Under the pieces are notes generated by a model. That model searched no databases. It was given only the letters and a program-made list of their open reading frames with translations, and was not told the origin of the DNA. Made by a program: the position numbers and the translations under genes. 64,000 nt of DNA from Postechiella marina (GTDB lineage: Bacteria; Bacteroidota; Bacteroidia; Flavobacteriales; Flavobacteriaceae), in assembly GCF_039538365.1 (NCBI RefSeq), contig NZ_BAABCA010000003.1, positions 248,001 to 312,000 on the forward strand. Direction: 5' to 3'. This document shows, piece after piece, positions 1-8,394 of the stretch. Every line of letters starts with the position of its first letter. Within the stretch, counting starts at the first letter, position 1.

Positions 1-467
1 TGCGGAACAACTTCAATTACATTACTACCAAAAATGGTTGAAAAAAGATCTGAATTAACATAAAACTCTGGTAATAAGTTTTTCTGTCCATCTTCTGTAC
101 CATTTTTTTTACCATCAAAGGCGTCAATCTTTTCTTTATAATAAGATTTTAAATTCTCTTTAGCCACCAAATCTTGAAACTCCTTTGGTGTTAAAATAAT
201 AGGGTAATTAATGTTGAATTCGCCTATTTTTTCGGTAAAAATATAACGATCTGTAATAGCATCATAAGTATATTTAGACTCTATACTAGAAGATTTAGGC
301 ATTTTTATTGTGCCTAAATTAAATCCTGTTTTAACTGAGTCTTTAGCTGGCTGCTGTGACCATACAGATAACGAACATAAGAAAACTAAAAGTAAAAAAG
401 TGTTTTTAATGTACTTTACGCGACCTCTTATAATCGATTCGTATAAATTATAATTAGCTGTATTCAA
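1..467 (-). CDS. sprA: SprA (Sov), cell-surface T9SS/gliding protein, N-terminal part
   Basis: This is the first ~155 residues of a protein that continues past the left edge. SprA is the giant outer-membrane translocon barrel of the type IX secretion system, needed for gliding and protein export. The reading frame shows a hydrophobic signal segment (KNTFLLLVFLCSLSVWS) followed by a block typical of SprA N-termini (YDAITDRYIF, NYPIILTPKEF, KNLLPEFYVNS). No ATG precedes the signal segment in frame; TTG at 465-467, 5 bases after the ruvA stop, is the best start, giving an n-region of about 22 residues. The order maeB-ruvA-sprA is familiar in Flavobacteriaceae. Identity is sure; the exact start is not. 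Confidence 0.85.
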   Translation of the reverse strand, partial: MNTANYNLYESIIRGRVKYIKNTFLLLVFLCSLSVWSQQPAKDSVKTGFNLGTIKMPKSSSIESKYTYDAITDRYIFTEKIGEFNINYPIILTPKEFQDLVAKENLKSYYKEKIDAFDGKKNGTEDGQKNLLPEFYVNSDLFSTIFGSNVIEVVP

Positions 468-472
468 ATCTA

Positions 473-1054
473 TTATAAATTTTTTAAAGCCTGTTTAATA
501 ATATCCTCCACACTTGCTTCGGGTTGTGCTACAACAATTTTATCGACAACTCGTTCTGCCTGTTTTTTAACAAAACCAAGCACCTCCAATGCAGATAACG
601 CTTCATCTTTATTGGTATTGCCTTTACTTACAGAAACTTCGTCTAAATCATAAATTTTTAGAACTTTATCTTTAAGGTCTAAAATAACACGTTGAGCTGT
701 TTTTGCACCAATACCTTTTATAGATTGAATTAAAGCGACATCGCCAATTGCAATACCTTCTCTTACTTGTTTTGGAGTTAAAGACGACAACATAGTACGA
801 GCTATACTTGCCCCAATACCACTTACAGATATTAGCAACCTAAAAATTTCGCGCTCTGCAATAGAAGAAAACCCATAAAGAGTATGCGAATCTTCTTTAA
901 CCTGTAAATGAGTATACAGTTTTAGTTGCTCATTATCTGGTATTTGAGAAAAAGTATGTAATGAAATATTTAGCATATAACCTACTCCATTGCAATCTAT
1001 AACCACATGGGTTGGGTTTTTCTCTGTAAGTTTTCCTTGTATATGTGTTATCAT
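473..1054 (-). CDS. ruvA: Holliday junction branch migration protein RuvA
   Basis: RuvA binds four-way DNA junctions and loads the RuvB motor for branch migration. The 193-residue length is normal. It has an N-terminal OB-fold (about 1-62, starting MITHIQGKLTEKNP), two helix-hairpin-helix motifs (SGIGASIA near residue 75 and IKGIGAKTAQR near residue 113), a flexible linker rich in Lys/Asn/Ser and a C-terminal RuvB-binding domain (EALSALEVLGF). ruvB is not adjacent but lies about 6 kb upstream on the same strand (7264-8286), a split arrangement common in Bacteroidota. A TACATTTG box just upstream (1077-1084) could give it its own promoter. Confidence 0.97.
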   Translation of the reverse strand: MITHIQGKLTEKNPTHVVIDCNGVGYMLNISLHTFSQIPDNEQLKLYTHLQVKEDSHTLYGFSSIAEREIFRLLISVSGIGASIARTMLSSLTPKQVREGIAIGDVALIQSIKGIGAKTAQRVILDLKDKVLKIYDLDEVSVSKGNTNKDEALSALEVLGFVKKQAERVVDKIVVAQPEASVEDIIKQALKNL

Positions 1055-1076
1055 TTATGTCGATTCGTTGGCTTCC

Positions 1077-1084
1077 CAAATGTA
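1077..1084 (-). promoter_or_regulatory. Putative -7 box for ruvA-sprA
   Basis: On the minus strand this reads TACATTTG, matching the Bacteroidota sigma-A consensus TAnnTTTG. It sits 23 bases before the ruvA start, in the 51-base gap after maeB. The -33 element would fall inside the maeB 3' end and was not resolved. Confidence 0.45.
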
Positions 1085-1105
1085 AGGAAATTATTTTCTA
1101 ATTGC

Positions 1106-3403
1106 CTAATCTGCTATTGGGTGCTCAATTCCCCACTTTTCTTTGTGTTGAGCATCTATAACAGCAATAGCGGTCATGTTTACAATTTCGTCTACGCTTG
1201 CATGTAATTGTAATATATGAACTGGCTTACGCATACCCATCATTATTGGACCAATTGAATCTGCTCCGTTTAACTCTTTTAGCAATTTATAGGTCATGTT
1301 TGCCGAATCTAAATTAGGAAAAACTAGTGTATTTACTTTTTTTCCTGCTAATTTGGAAAATGGAAACTGGTCTTGTAACATTTCGTTATTTAAAGCAAAA
1401 TCTGTTTGTAACTCTCCATCTACAACTAAATCTGGATGATTACGGTGCAACAATGCTACTGCTTCTCTTACTTTTGTAGCTTGCTCGTTAGACGAAGATC
1501 CAAAGTTAGAATAAGATGTCATTGCCATTACAGGCTCTATTCCAAACATTTTAACAACCTTAGATGTCATTTGTGCTATCTTATACAAATCTTTTGAAGT
1601 TGGATTTATATTTATTGAGGTGTCGCTTAAAAACATAGGCCCTCTTTTTGTCATCATAACATTGGTTGTTGCAATACGCGAAGCTCCTTTTGCCATACCA
1701 ATAAGTTCTAACATTGGTTTTACTACCGTTGGATAACTTCTAGAATAACCAGATATTAATGCGTCTGCGTCGCCTTCGTTAACCATCATAGCAGCAAAAT
1801 AATTTCGCTCTCTCATTAAACGCTGGGCTGCATAATATGTTACACCTTTACGCTTTCTTTGCTCCCAATATACTTTAGCATATCTGTTTTTACGCTCGTT
1901 TTCTTCTTCTGTTTTTGGGTCTACAATAAGAACATCTTCATCAAAGCCAATCTCTTCCATTAATTCTTCAATAGTTTCTTTTCGCCCTAAAAGAATAGGA
2001 ATAGCAATACCTTCTTCAAAAGCTATTTGAGCAGCTTTTACCACAGCAAGCTGATCTGCTTCTGCAAAAACAACACGTTTCGGGTCTAGTTTAGCTCTGT
2101 TTAATAAGAGTCTAACCAATTTATTATCAGAACCTAAACGCTCTCTTAAAGTTTCTTTATACTTATCCCAATCTAGAATTGGCTGTTTAGCAACGCCACT
2201 ATCCATAGCTGCTTTTGCTACAGCTGGTGGTACCTCGGCTATTAAACGAGGATCGAATGGTTTTGGAATAATATAGTCTTTACCAAAGGTTAATCTCGTT
2301 TTTCCGTAAGCCACATTAACTTGTTCTGGCACTGGCTCTTTAGCTAACTTAGCTAAAGCTTTAACCGCTGCCATTTTCATTTCTTCGTTAATGGCATTTG
2401 CTCGTACGTCTAACGCTCCACGAAAAATAAATGGAAATCCTAATACATTATTAACTTGGTTAGGATGATCGCTACGCCCAGTAGCCATAATAATATCGTC
2501 GCGAGTATCTATAGCTAATTGGTAATTAATTTCTGGGTTAGGGTTAGCCATAGCGAAAACAATAGGTTTTTCTGCCATTACTAAAAGCATGTCTGGAGAT
2601 ACAATATCTGCCATAGATAAACCAATAAATACATCTGCATCTACCATTGCTTCGGTTAGTGTATCTATTTTTCTATGTGTTGCAAACTCTGCTTTTTGAG
2701 AGGTTAAGTTATCTCTATCGTTTCTAATAACCCCCTTACTATCAAGCATTACCATATTTTCTCGTTTTGCACCGCAAGCTTGGTATAAACGAGAACAAGA
2801 AATAGCTGCTGCTCCCGCACCACTAATAACTATTTTTACTTTACTTATATCTTTTTCTGCAATTTCTAATGCATTTATTAAGGCTGCTGCCGAAATTATT
2901 GCGGTACCATGTTGGTCGTCGTGCATTACAGGAATATCTAGCTCTTCTTTAAGGCGTCTTTCTATTTCGAATGCCTCTGGAGCTTTTATATCTTCTAAAT
3001 TTATTCCTCCAAATGTAGGAGCAATATTCTTTACTGTTTCAATAAACTCATCTACATTTTCGGTATTAACTTCAATATCAAAAACATCTATATCTGCAAA
3101 TATCTTGAAAAGCAAACCTTTACCTTCCATTACTGGTTTAGATGCTTCTGGACCAATATTACCTAAACCTAAAACAGCTGTACCATTAGATATAACTGCA
3201 ACTAAATTACCTTTAGCGGTGTATTTATAGGCATTATTTTTATCTTTTTCAATTTCTAAACAAGGCTCTGCAACACCTGGAGAATACGCTAAAGACAAGT
3301 CTCTTTGGCTTGCATATTTTTTGGTTGGTACTACTTGAATTTTTCCTGGAGTTGGCTTTTCGTGATAGATTAAAGCTTCGCTGCGTTTGTTTTGTTTACT
3401 CAT
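1106..3403 (-). CDS. maeB: NADP-dependent malic enzyme with C-terminal phosphotransacetylase-like domain
   Basis: This cytosolic enzyme decarboxylates malate to pyruvate with reduction of NADP+. Residues 1 to about 430 form the malic enzyme part: the substrate-binding stretch SLAYSPGVAEPCLEIE, and the dinucleotide-binding loop VISGAGAAAISC. The remaining ~330 residues resemble phosphate acetyltransferase (VFAEADQLAVVKAA; DADALISGYSRSYPTVVKP; MAMTSYSNFGSS), which in MaeB proteins is usually regulatory (acetyl-CoA sensing) rather than catalytic. Length 765 fits the MaeB family (~760). A TATCTTTG box lies 26 bases upstream of the ATG. It is transcribed in the same direction as ruvA, 51 bases away. 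Confidence 0.96.
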   Translation of the reverse strand: MSKQNKRSEALIYHEKPTPGKIQVVPTKKYASQRDLSLAYSPGVAEPCLEIEKDKNNAYKYTAKGNLVAVISNGTAVLGLGNIGPEASKPVMEGKGLLFKIFADIDVFDIEVNTENVDEFIETVKNIAPTFGGINLEDIKAPEAFEIERRLKEELDIPVMHDDQHGTAIISAAALINALEIAEKDISKVKIVISGAGAAAISCSRLYQACGAKRENMVMLDSKGVIRNDRDNLTSQKAEFATHRKIDTLTEAMVDADVFIGLSMADIVSPDMLLVMAEKPIVFAMANPNPEINYQLAIDTRDDIIMATGRSDHPNQVNNVLGFPFIFRGALDVRANAINEEMKMAAVKALAKLAKEPVPEQVNVAYGKTRLTFGKDYIIPKPFDPRLIAEVPPAVAKAAMDSGVAKQPILDWDKYKETLRERLGSDNKLVRLLLNRAKLDPKRVVFAEADQLAVVKAAQIAFEEGIAIPILLGRKETIEELMEEIGFDEDVLIVDPKTEEENERKNRYAKVYWEQRKRKGVTYYAAQRLMRERNYFAAMMVNEGDADALISGYSRSYPTVVKPMLELIGMAKGASRIATTNVMMTKRGPMFLSDTSININPTSKDLYKIAQMTSKVVKMFGIEPVMAMTSYSNFGSSSNEQATKVREAVALLHRNHPDLVVDGELQTDFALNNEMLQDQFPFSKLAGKKVNTLVFPNLDSANMTYKLLKELNGADSIGPIMMGMRKPVHILQLHASVDEIVNMTAIAVIDAQHKEKWGIEHPIAD

Positions 3404-3429
3404 AATGGATTATTAGTTAACTAAACGAA

Positions 3430-3437
3430 CAAAGATA
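3430..3437 (-). promoter_or_regulatory. Putative -7 box for maeB
   Basis: Minus strand TATCTTTG, an exact TAnnTTTG match, 26 bases before the maeB start. TTG trinucleotides (minus strand) at about 3452-3458 could serve as the -33 element. Confidence 0.5.
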
Positions 3438-3543
3438 ATAATACTACTAACCAAACAACCTATCTTTTAAAAAATTTGACGCTATATTTCTTTTTTTATA
3501 ACACTTAATTATTAATACCTTTCTATCTCTTATTCTAGAAAAT

Positions 3544-4743
3544 TTATTTCTCTAATGTGAAAATAAATTTAGCCCCATTTCCTAATTGTGAGTTTACTTT
3601 TATTGATCCTCCCAATTTTTCTACAATCTTTTTTACTGTAGCTAACCCTATGCCATTACCATGCTCGCCATACTTATCTACACCAATTTTCTCAAAAATA
3701 TTAAATATTATTTCTTGATTATCTATTGAAATACCTGGACCTTTATCTTCAACATAAAATTTATAGTGTGTCATGTCTTCTGAAACACCCAGCTCGATAT
3801 CAACATTATCTTTATCGTTGTATTTTATAGCATTAGATATTAAGTTAATTAAAATTTGATTAATTGCAGTTTTATTAACCTCAATAGTAGTTAAAGATGA
3901 TTTTAAAGTTATTTTTAAATGATTATCTACGCTAAAAAGATCGATCATCTCATTTTTTAATTCTACGACATTAAGTTTAGCTGTATCTTCTCTTAATATT
4001 TCTTCACTTCTGCTATAGTTTAACAAGCCATCTATTAAACCACTTAAACTCCCTGTAGATGTTATAATGATTTTTAGCATATTTTGCCCCTCTTCGTCAA
4101 TCTTTAAATTGTATTCGCTTAATACAAGTTCTGCTAAACTTGTAATGTTATTTAAAGGCGATTTAAGGTCGTGTGCAGCTATAAACGCAAAACGCTCTAG
4201 CGCTTCATTCTTTTCTTCTAAGTTTTTTAAAGTATCTTCTAGTAACAATTTACTTTTATGAAGCTCTAATAGATTCATAACTTGATTAGAAAGAGCTTTT
4301 AAAGACTTTATTTGGCTTACACTAAGCACATTGGGCTTATGGTCTATTACACATAAAGTACCTAAAGCAAAACCACTCTTATTTACTAACGGAATTCCTG
4401 CATAGAAAATAACGTGTGGATCTCCTGTTACTAAAGGATTGTCTTGAAACCGCTCGTCTGTTCTAGAATCTTGAACAACAAATATATCATCAGGATTATT
4501 AATGGCATGTCCACAAAAAGCATACTCCTTAGGCGTTTCTGTAGCATCTAGTCCATGATGAGATTTAAACCACTGTCTTTTATCGTCTAAAAGACTAACA
4601 AGAGAAATTGGAGTCCCACATATTTGAGCAGCTATAGCTGTTAAATCGTCGTAACTAGATTCTGGAATAGTATCCAGAATAGAGTAAGCTTTTAAGCTTT
4701 TTACTCTTTCTTTTTCGTTAAGAGATTCTAGGGGCTTTATCAA
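3544..4743 (-). CDS. GAF-domain sensor histidine kinase
   Basis: A soluble two-component sensor kinase of 399 residues with no membrane segment. Residues ~20-155 form a GAF domain of the phytochrome-like type (FCGHAINNPDDIFVV, GIPLVNKSGFALGTLCVID); nothing identifies its ligand. Residues ~180-250 are a HisKA dimerisation domain whose H-box AAHDLKSPLNN carries the phospho-accepting His. The C-terminal HATPase has the N-box NLISNAIKYN, G1 DKGPGIS and G2 GNGIGLATVKK. All kinase boxes are intact, so activity is expected. No response regulator is adjacent, making it an orphan kinase. The gene stands alone between maeB and queG. Confidence 0.9.
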   Translation of the reverse strand: MIKPLESLNEKERVKSLKAYSILDTIPESSYDDLTAIAAQICGTPISLVSLLDDKRQWFKSHHGLDATETPKEYAFCGHAINNPDDIFVVQDSRTDERFQDNPLVTGDPHVIFYAGIPLVNKSGFALGTLCVIDHKPNVLSVSQIKSLKALSNQVMNLLELHKSKLLLEDTLKNLEEKNEALERFAFIAAHDLKSPLNNITSLAELVLSEYNLKIDEEGQNMLKIIITSTGSLSGLIDGLLNYSRSEEILREDTAKLNVVELKNEMIDLFSVDNHLKITLKSSLTTIEVNKTAINQILINLISNAIKYNDKDNVDIELGVSEDMTHYKFYVEDKGPGISIDNQEIIFNIFEKIGVDKYGEHGNGIGLATVKKIVEKLGGSIKVNSQLGNGAKFIFTLEK

Positions 4744-4763
4744 AATGGGTTTGTTTAGTTAAA

Positions 4764-4771
4764 CAAATCTA
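4764..4771 (-). promoter_or_regulatory. Putative -7 box for the GAF histidine kinase gene
   Basis: Minus strand TAGATTTG fits TAnnTTTG and lies 20 bases before the start codon. Confidence 0.45.
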
Positions 4772-4880
4772 ATAAAATTACACCTTAGAATAGTACTTAA
4801 ACCACAAATACTTTTGTTTTATTTTCTTTCAAATCGACTTAATTAAGAATCATTTAACCTTTTAACTGTTCTTTTTAACC

Positions 4881-5807
4881 CTATTTTAAGAAATTAATGT
4901 TTCTTTTAAGCCCTGAATACTTTGTGCGTTTTACTGCCGACTTTTGAAATACTTTTTTAAATGTATCTTCGGTTATTTCTTCCCAATCTTTTTTACTCAT
5001 AGATAGTAATTCTGGGTGCGGATTAAACAAAGGTTCGTTATGCGGTTTTGAAAACTTATTCCATGGGCATACATCTTGGCAAACATCGCAACCAAACATC
5101 CAATTATCAAACTTACCCTTAAACTCATTTGGCAAATTCTCTTTTAGTTCTATTGTAAAATAAGAAATACACTTACTGCCATCTACAACATAAGGCTCTG
5201 TAATTGCCTCTGTAGGGCACGCATCTATACAAGCTGTGCATGTTCCACAATGATCTGTTGTTGGTAAATCGTACTCTAAATCTAAATCTATAATTAATTC
5301 TGCAATAAAATAAAACGAACCTACTTGCTGAGTTAATAAATTACTATGCTTTCCAACCCAACCTAAACCAGATTTAGATGCCCAAGCTTTGTCTAAAACC
5401 GGAGCAGAATCGACAAAAGCTCGTCCTGAAACCTCTCCAATTTCATCTTGAATAAAATTTAAAAGCGATTTAAGTTTATGTTTTATTACATGATGATAAT
5501 CGTTACCATAAGCATATTTAGATAATTTTGGAGTTGTTTTATCGTTTTGAATTTTGGAAGGGTAATAATTAAGTAATAATGAAATAACACTTTTAGAGTC
5601 TTCTACCAATTTCGTAGGGTCTAAACGCTTATCAAAATGATTCTCCATGTATTGCATTTGACCATTCATATTTTTGTTTAGCCAATTTTCTAATCTGGGA
5701 GCTTCTACTTCCAAAAAACCTGCTTTGCTTATACCACAAGACAAAAAACCAAGACGTTTGGCTTCGTTTTTTATAAGATTAGAATATTTTTCTTTGTTAT
5801 TTATCAT
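4881..5807 (-). CDS. queG: Epoxyqueuosine reductase QueG
   Basis: QueG performs the last step of queuosine tRNA modification, reducing epoxyqueuosine with cobalamin and two [4Fe-4S] clusters. Cluster ligands are visible as CGTCTACIDACPTEAI (residues ~190-210) and CDVCQDVCPWNKF (~240-255). The N-terminal region has the family catalytic stretch AWASKSGLGWVGKHSNLL. Length 308 equals the short QueG form without extra HEAT repeats. Its start overlaps the 3' end of the upstream P450 gene by 11 bases, so the two are co-transcribed and probably translationally coupled. No functional link between queuosine and P450 is known to me. Confidence 0.95.
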   Translation of the reverse strand: MINNKEKYSNLIKNEAKRLGFLSCGISKAGFLEVEAPRLENWLNKNMNGQMQYMENHFDKRLDPTKLVEDSKSVISLLLNYYPSKIQNDKTTPKLSKYAYGNDYHHVIKHKLKSLLNFIQDEIGEVSGRAFVDSAPVLDKAWASKSGLGWVGKHSNLLTQQVGSFYFIAELIIDLDLEYDLPTTDHCGTCTACIDACPTEAITEPYVVDGSKCISYFTIELKENLPNEFKGKFDNWMFGCDVCQDVCPWNKFSKPHNEPLFNPHPELLSMSKKDWEEITEDTFKKVFQKSAVKRTKYSGLKRNINFLK

Positions 5808-7143
5808 GCCCTTTTAAAGTAAACTTCAATTTAACATCTACTGGTTTTAGAGTAATTAAAGGGTTTATTTTTATTTTTTTACTATCTGATGAAATATTAA
5901 ATTTTTTAACAATGGCACTAACAGCCAAAACCATTTCGTACATAGCAAAATTATTACCAATACATAGTCTTGGGCCTGCTCCAAAAGGCATGTAATAAGG
6001 CATTATGTCTTTTTTATTTTCTTTGGAAAAACGTTCTGGCTTAAAAGCTTCGGCGTGTTTCCAATACTTTTCATTTCTATGTAACTCATAAATTGAAGCT
6101 CCTAAAATAGTTCCTTTTTTTAAAAAATAATCATCAACCTTATCATCTTCTATATTTACTCTATCTGTTATCCACGCTGGCGGATATAAGCGTAAACTTT
6201 CTTCTATACAGCTCATGGTATAAGTTAGACTTTTTATTTCTTCTAAAGCACTTAATTTATTAGACGCTATCTCCTTTACTTCTGCTTCTACTTTATTTAA
6301 AACATTTTCATGTTCTGCTAAAAGTTTTAAGGTAAATGTTAACGAGTTTGCTGTAGTTTCGTGACCTGCAACAAACAAAATTAATATTTCGTCTATTAAT
6401 TGCTTATTAGTCATTGTAGAACCATCTTCATACTCTGCCTTTAATAACATATCTAAAAGATCGTCATGCTCTTTTTTAGATTGTCGTCTTTTTTCGATTA
6501 CATTATTAATTATATCTTGACTTTCTTTAACTAACTTCATGTGATAGTTAATATCTCCATTCAATTTATACCATAACTTTTTATAAGGTAGTCGTAACTC
6601 TTTAACAATAAACAATTGTAGCTTTTCAATTATAAATTGTAACCGTATTAAAGTATCTTTTTCTGCCGAAAAATTAAATAATGATTTTGCCACGACATCA
6701 AATGCTAATTCATTCATTATAGAATATAAATCTACTAGGCCATCATCCTTTATATTTTTTACATTAGATCCTATTGCAACTTCAATTATAGAAACGAGAT
6801 TATTTATTTTTTCTTTATGAAAAGCGGGTTGAATTAACCGTCGTTGTTTAAGCCAATAGTCTCCACTAGATGTTAAAAGTCCGTAGCCAACATATTTTGA
6901 TAAATACGTTGTTTGAATTTTAGATTTGTAATATACTTTATGATTTTTTTGAAGCATATGCTTTGTTACTGAAGCATCTCGCGTTAAAACAATATACCCA
7001 TAAAAAGGCGACTTTATTGCAAAAGTATCTCCTACATCATTAAACCACTTGTTATGAAACGGAATTGGGTTTTTAGCAATTGCAGATACACCCAACAAAA
7101 ACTTAAAAAAAGAAACCGTATTTGGGTATTTATATTTAGGCAT
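5797..7143 (-). CDS. Cytochrome P450
   Basis: A soluble heme-thiolate monooxygenase of 448 residues, substrate unknown. The oxygen-activating I-helix motif AGHETT begins at residue 259, the K-helix ExxR is E315-R318 within EESLRLYPP, the PERF signature follows at about 369, and the heme loop FGAGPRLCIG carries the ligand Cys394. All invariant P450 positions are present, so the protein should fold and bind heme. No N-terminal membrane anchor is obvious. No ferredoxin or ferredoxin reductase gene is nearby, so its electron donor must be encoded elsewhere. It overlaps queG by 11 bases. A TAAGTTTG box (7148-7155) ends just 4 bases from the ATG, so a very short leader is possible if that box is used. 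Confidence 0.93.
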   Translation of the reverse strand: MPKYKYPNTVSFFKFLLGVSAIAKNPIPFHNKWFNDVGDTFAIKSPFYGYIVLTRDASVTKHMLQKNHKVYYKSKIQTTYLSKYVGYGLLTSSGDYWLKQRRLIQPAFHKEKINNLVSIIEVAIGSNVKNIKDDGLVDLYSIMNELAFDVVAKSLFNFSAEKDTLIRLQFIIEKLQLFIVKELRLPYKKLWYKLNGDINYHMKLVKESQDIINNVIEKRRQSKKEHDDLLDMLLKAEYEDGSTMTNKQLIDEILILFVAGHETTANSLTFTLKLLAEHENVLNKVEAEVKEIASNKLSALEEIKSLTYTMSCIEESLRLYPPAWITDRVNIEDDKVDDYFLKKGTILGASIYELHRNEKYWKHAEAFKPERFSKENKKDIMPYYMPFGAGPRLCIGNNFAMYEMVLAVSAIVKKFNISSDSKKIKINPLITLKPVDVKLKFTLKGHDK

Positions 7144-7206
7144 ACCACAAACTTATAGATTAAAAGTGTTATTATCTAAAAGCATGGGTTATAAATCTTT
7201 TATAAT

Positions 7207-7250
7207 GAAAAAAAAGAGTATTTAAATTTACTGTTTTGCAATTAAAATAC
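7207..7250 (-). terminator. Intrinsic terminator of ruvB
   Basis: On the minus strand GTATTTTAATT pairs with AATTTAAATAC across an 11-base loop (one T-T mismatch), followed by CTC and a run of T (plus-strand A tract 7207-7215). It lies just after the ruvB stop. Confidence 0.7.
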
Positions 7251-7263
7251 CCTAAAAAGGATC

Positions 7264-8286
7264 TTAAAACAAACCACCTTGAACAGACCCCTTTACTTTG
7301 CCTAAATGCTTATAAGCGGCTTCTGTTACTTCTCTACCACGAGGTGTACGCATTATAAAACCTTGCTGAATTAAAAAAGGTTCGTAAACTTCCTCAATAG
7401 TTTCTGTACTTTCACTAACTGCAGTTGCTATTGTAGATATACCTACTGGTCCGCCTTTAAATTTATCTATTATGGTTGCTAGTATTTTATTATCCATTTC
7501 GTCTAGCCCATGAGCGTCCACATTCAAGGCTTCTAAAGCATATTTGGCAATCTTAATATCTATACTACCATTTCCTTTAATTTGAGCAAAGTCTCGAACA
7601 CGTCTTAATAATGCATTAGCAATTCTAGGTGTGCCACGACTTCTACCTGCTATTTCTATAGCAGCCTCCATAGAAATAGGCACTTCTAAAATACTAGCAC
7701 TTCTTTGTACTATGGTAGTTAATAAATCGGTTTTATAGTACTGGAGCCTACTTTGTATACCAAAACGTGCTCGCATTGGAGATGTTAATAATCCTGAACG
7801 AGTTGTAGCCCCTACTAAAGTAAATGGATTTAAATTAATTTGAACAGTTCGCGCATTAGGTCCAGATTCAATCATTATATCAATCTTATAATCTTCCATT
7901 GCCGAGTACAAATACTCTTCTACAATAGGACTTAACCTATGAATTTCATCTATAAATAATACATCTCTATCATCTAAATTGGTTAATAAACCTGCTAAAT
8001 CTCCAGGTTTGTCCAATACAGGACCAGATGTCACTTTAATACCCACACTTAATTCGTTAGCCAATATATGTGCTAGAGTTGTTTTACCTAAACCTGGAGG
8101 ACCATGAAATAAAGTATGATCAAGAGCCTCTCCTCGTAAATTAGCAGCCTGAACAAAAATTTGAAGATTCTCCAACACCTGATCTTGTCCTGTAAAATCG
8201 CTAAATTCTAAAGGCCTTAATTGTTTCTCAATATCTATTTCTTCAGGAGAAAAATTATCGTTTGATGGATCTAAATTTTTGTTCAT
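7264..8286 (-). CDS. ruvB: Holliday junction branch migration helicase RuvB
   Basis: RuvB is the hexameric AAA+ motor that drives branch migration with RuvA. The sequence shows Walker A GPPGLGKTTLAH (about residues 64-75), Walker B LFIDEIHRL, sensor 1 GATTRSG, the arginine finger region SPMRARFG and the C-terminal winged helix (IQQGFIMRTPRGREVTEAAY). Length 340 is typical. It is a single-gene unit: its own TATATTTG promoter box lies upstream at 8332-8339 and a hairpin terminator lies downstream. Confidence 0.98.
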   Translation of the reverse strand: MNKNLDPSNDNFSPEEIDIEKQLRPLEFSDFTGQDQVLENLQIFVQAANLRGEALDHTLFHGPPGLGKTTLAHILANELSVGIKVTSGPVLDKPGDLAGLLTNLDDRDVLFIDEIHRLSPIVEEYLYSAMEDYKIDIMIESGPNARTVQINLNPFTLVGATTRSGLLTSPMRARFGIQSRLQYYKTDLLTTIVQRSASILEVPISMEAAIEIAGRSRGTPRIANALLRRVRDFAQIKGNGSIDIKIAKYALEALNVDAHGLDEMDNKILATIIDKFKGGPVGISTIATAVSESTETIEEVYEPFLIQQGFIMRTPRGREVTEAAYKHLGKVKGSVQGGLF

Positions 8287-8331
8287 TAAATATTATGTTA
8301 AAGCAGCTTACTTAAACGCGTTGACTATAAG

Positions 8332-8339
8332 CAAATATA
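8332..8339 (-). promoter_or_regulatory. Putative -7 box for ruvB
   Basis: Minus strand TATATTTG, an exact TAnnTTTG match, 45 bases upstream of the ruvB ATG and just downstream of the cox operon terminator. Confidence 0.5.
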
Positions 8340-8342
8340 AAC

Positions 8343-8371
8343 AAAAAGCCTTTCCGAATAGGAAAGGCTTT
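8343..8371 (-). terminator. Terminator of the act-cox respiratory operon
   Basis: Perfect 11-bp stem AAAGCCTTTCC / GGAAAGGCTTT with a 5-base loop, followed on the minus strand by T5 (plus-strand A's 8343-8347). It lies 24 bases after the coxA stop. Confidence 0.85.
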
Positions 8372-8394
8372 ATATATTGTTATTATAAAATATT

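Noticed and set aside
3404..3543. Terminator after the GAF kinase or riboswitch before maeB
   Set aside because: The gap is AT-rich with a promoter box but no stem of useful length.
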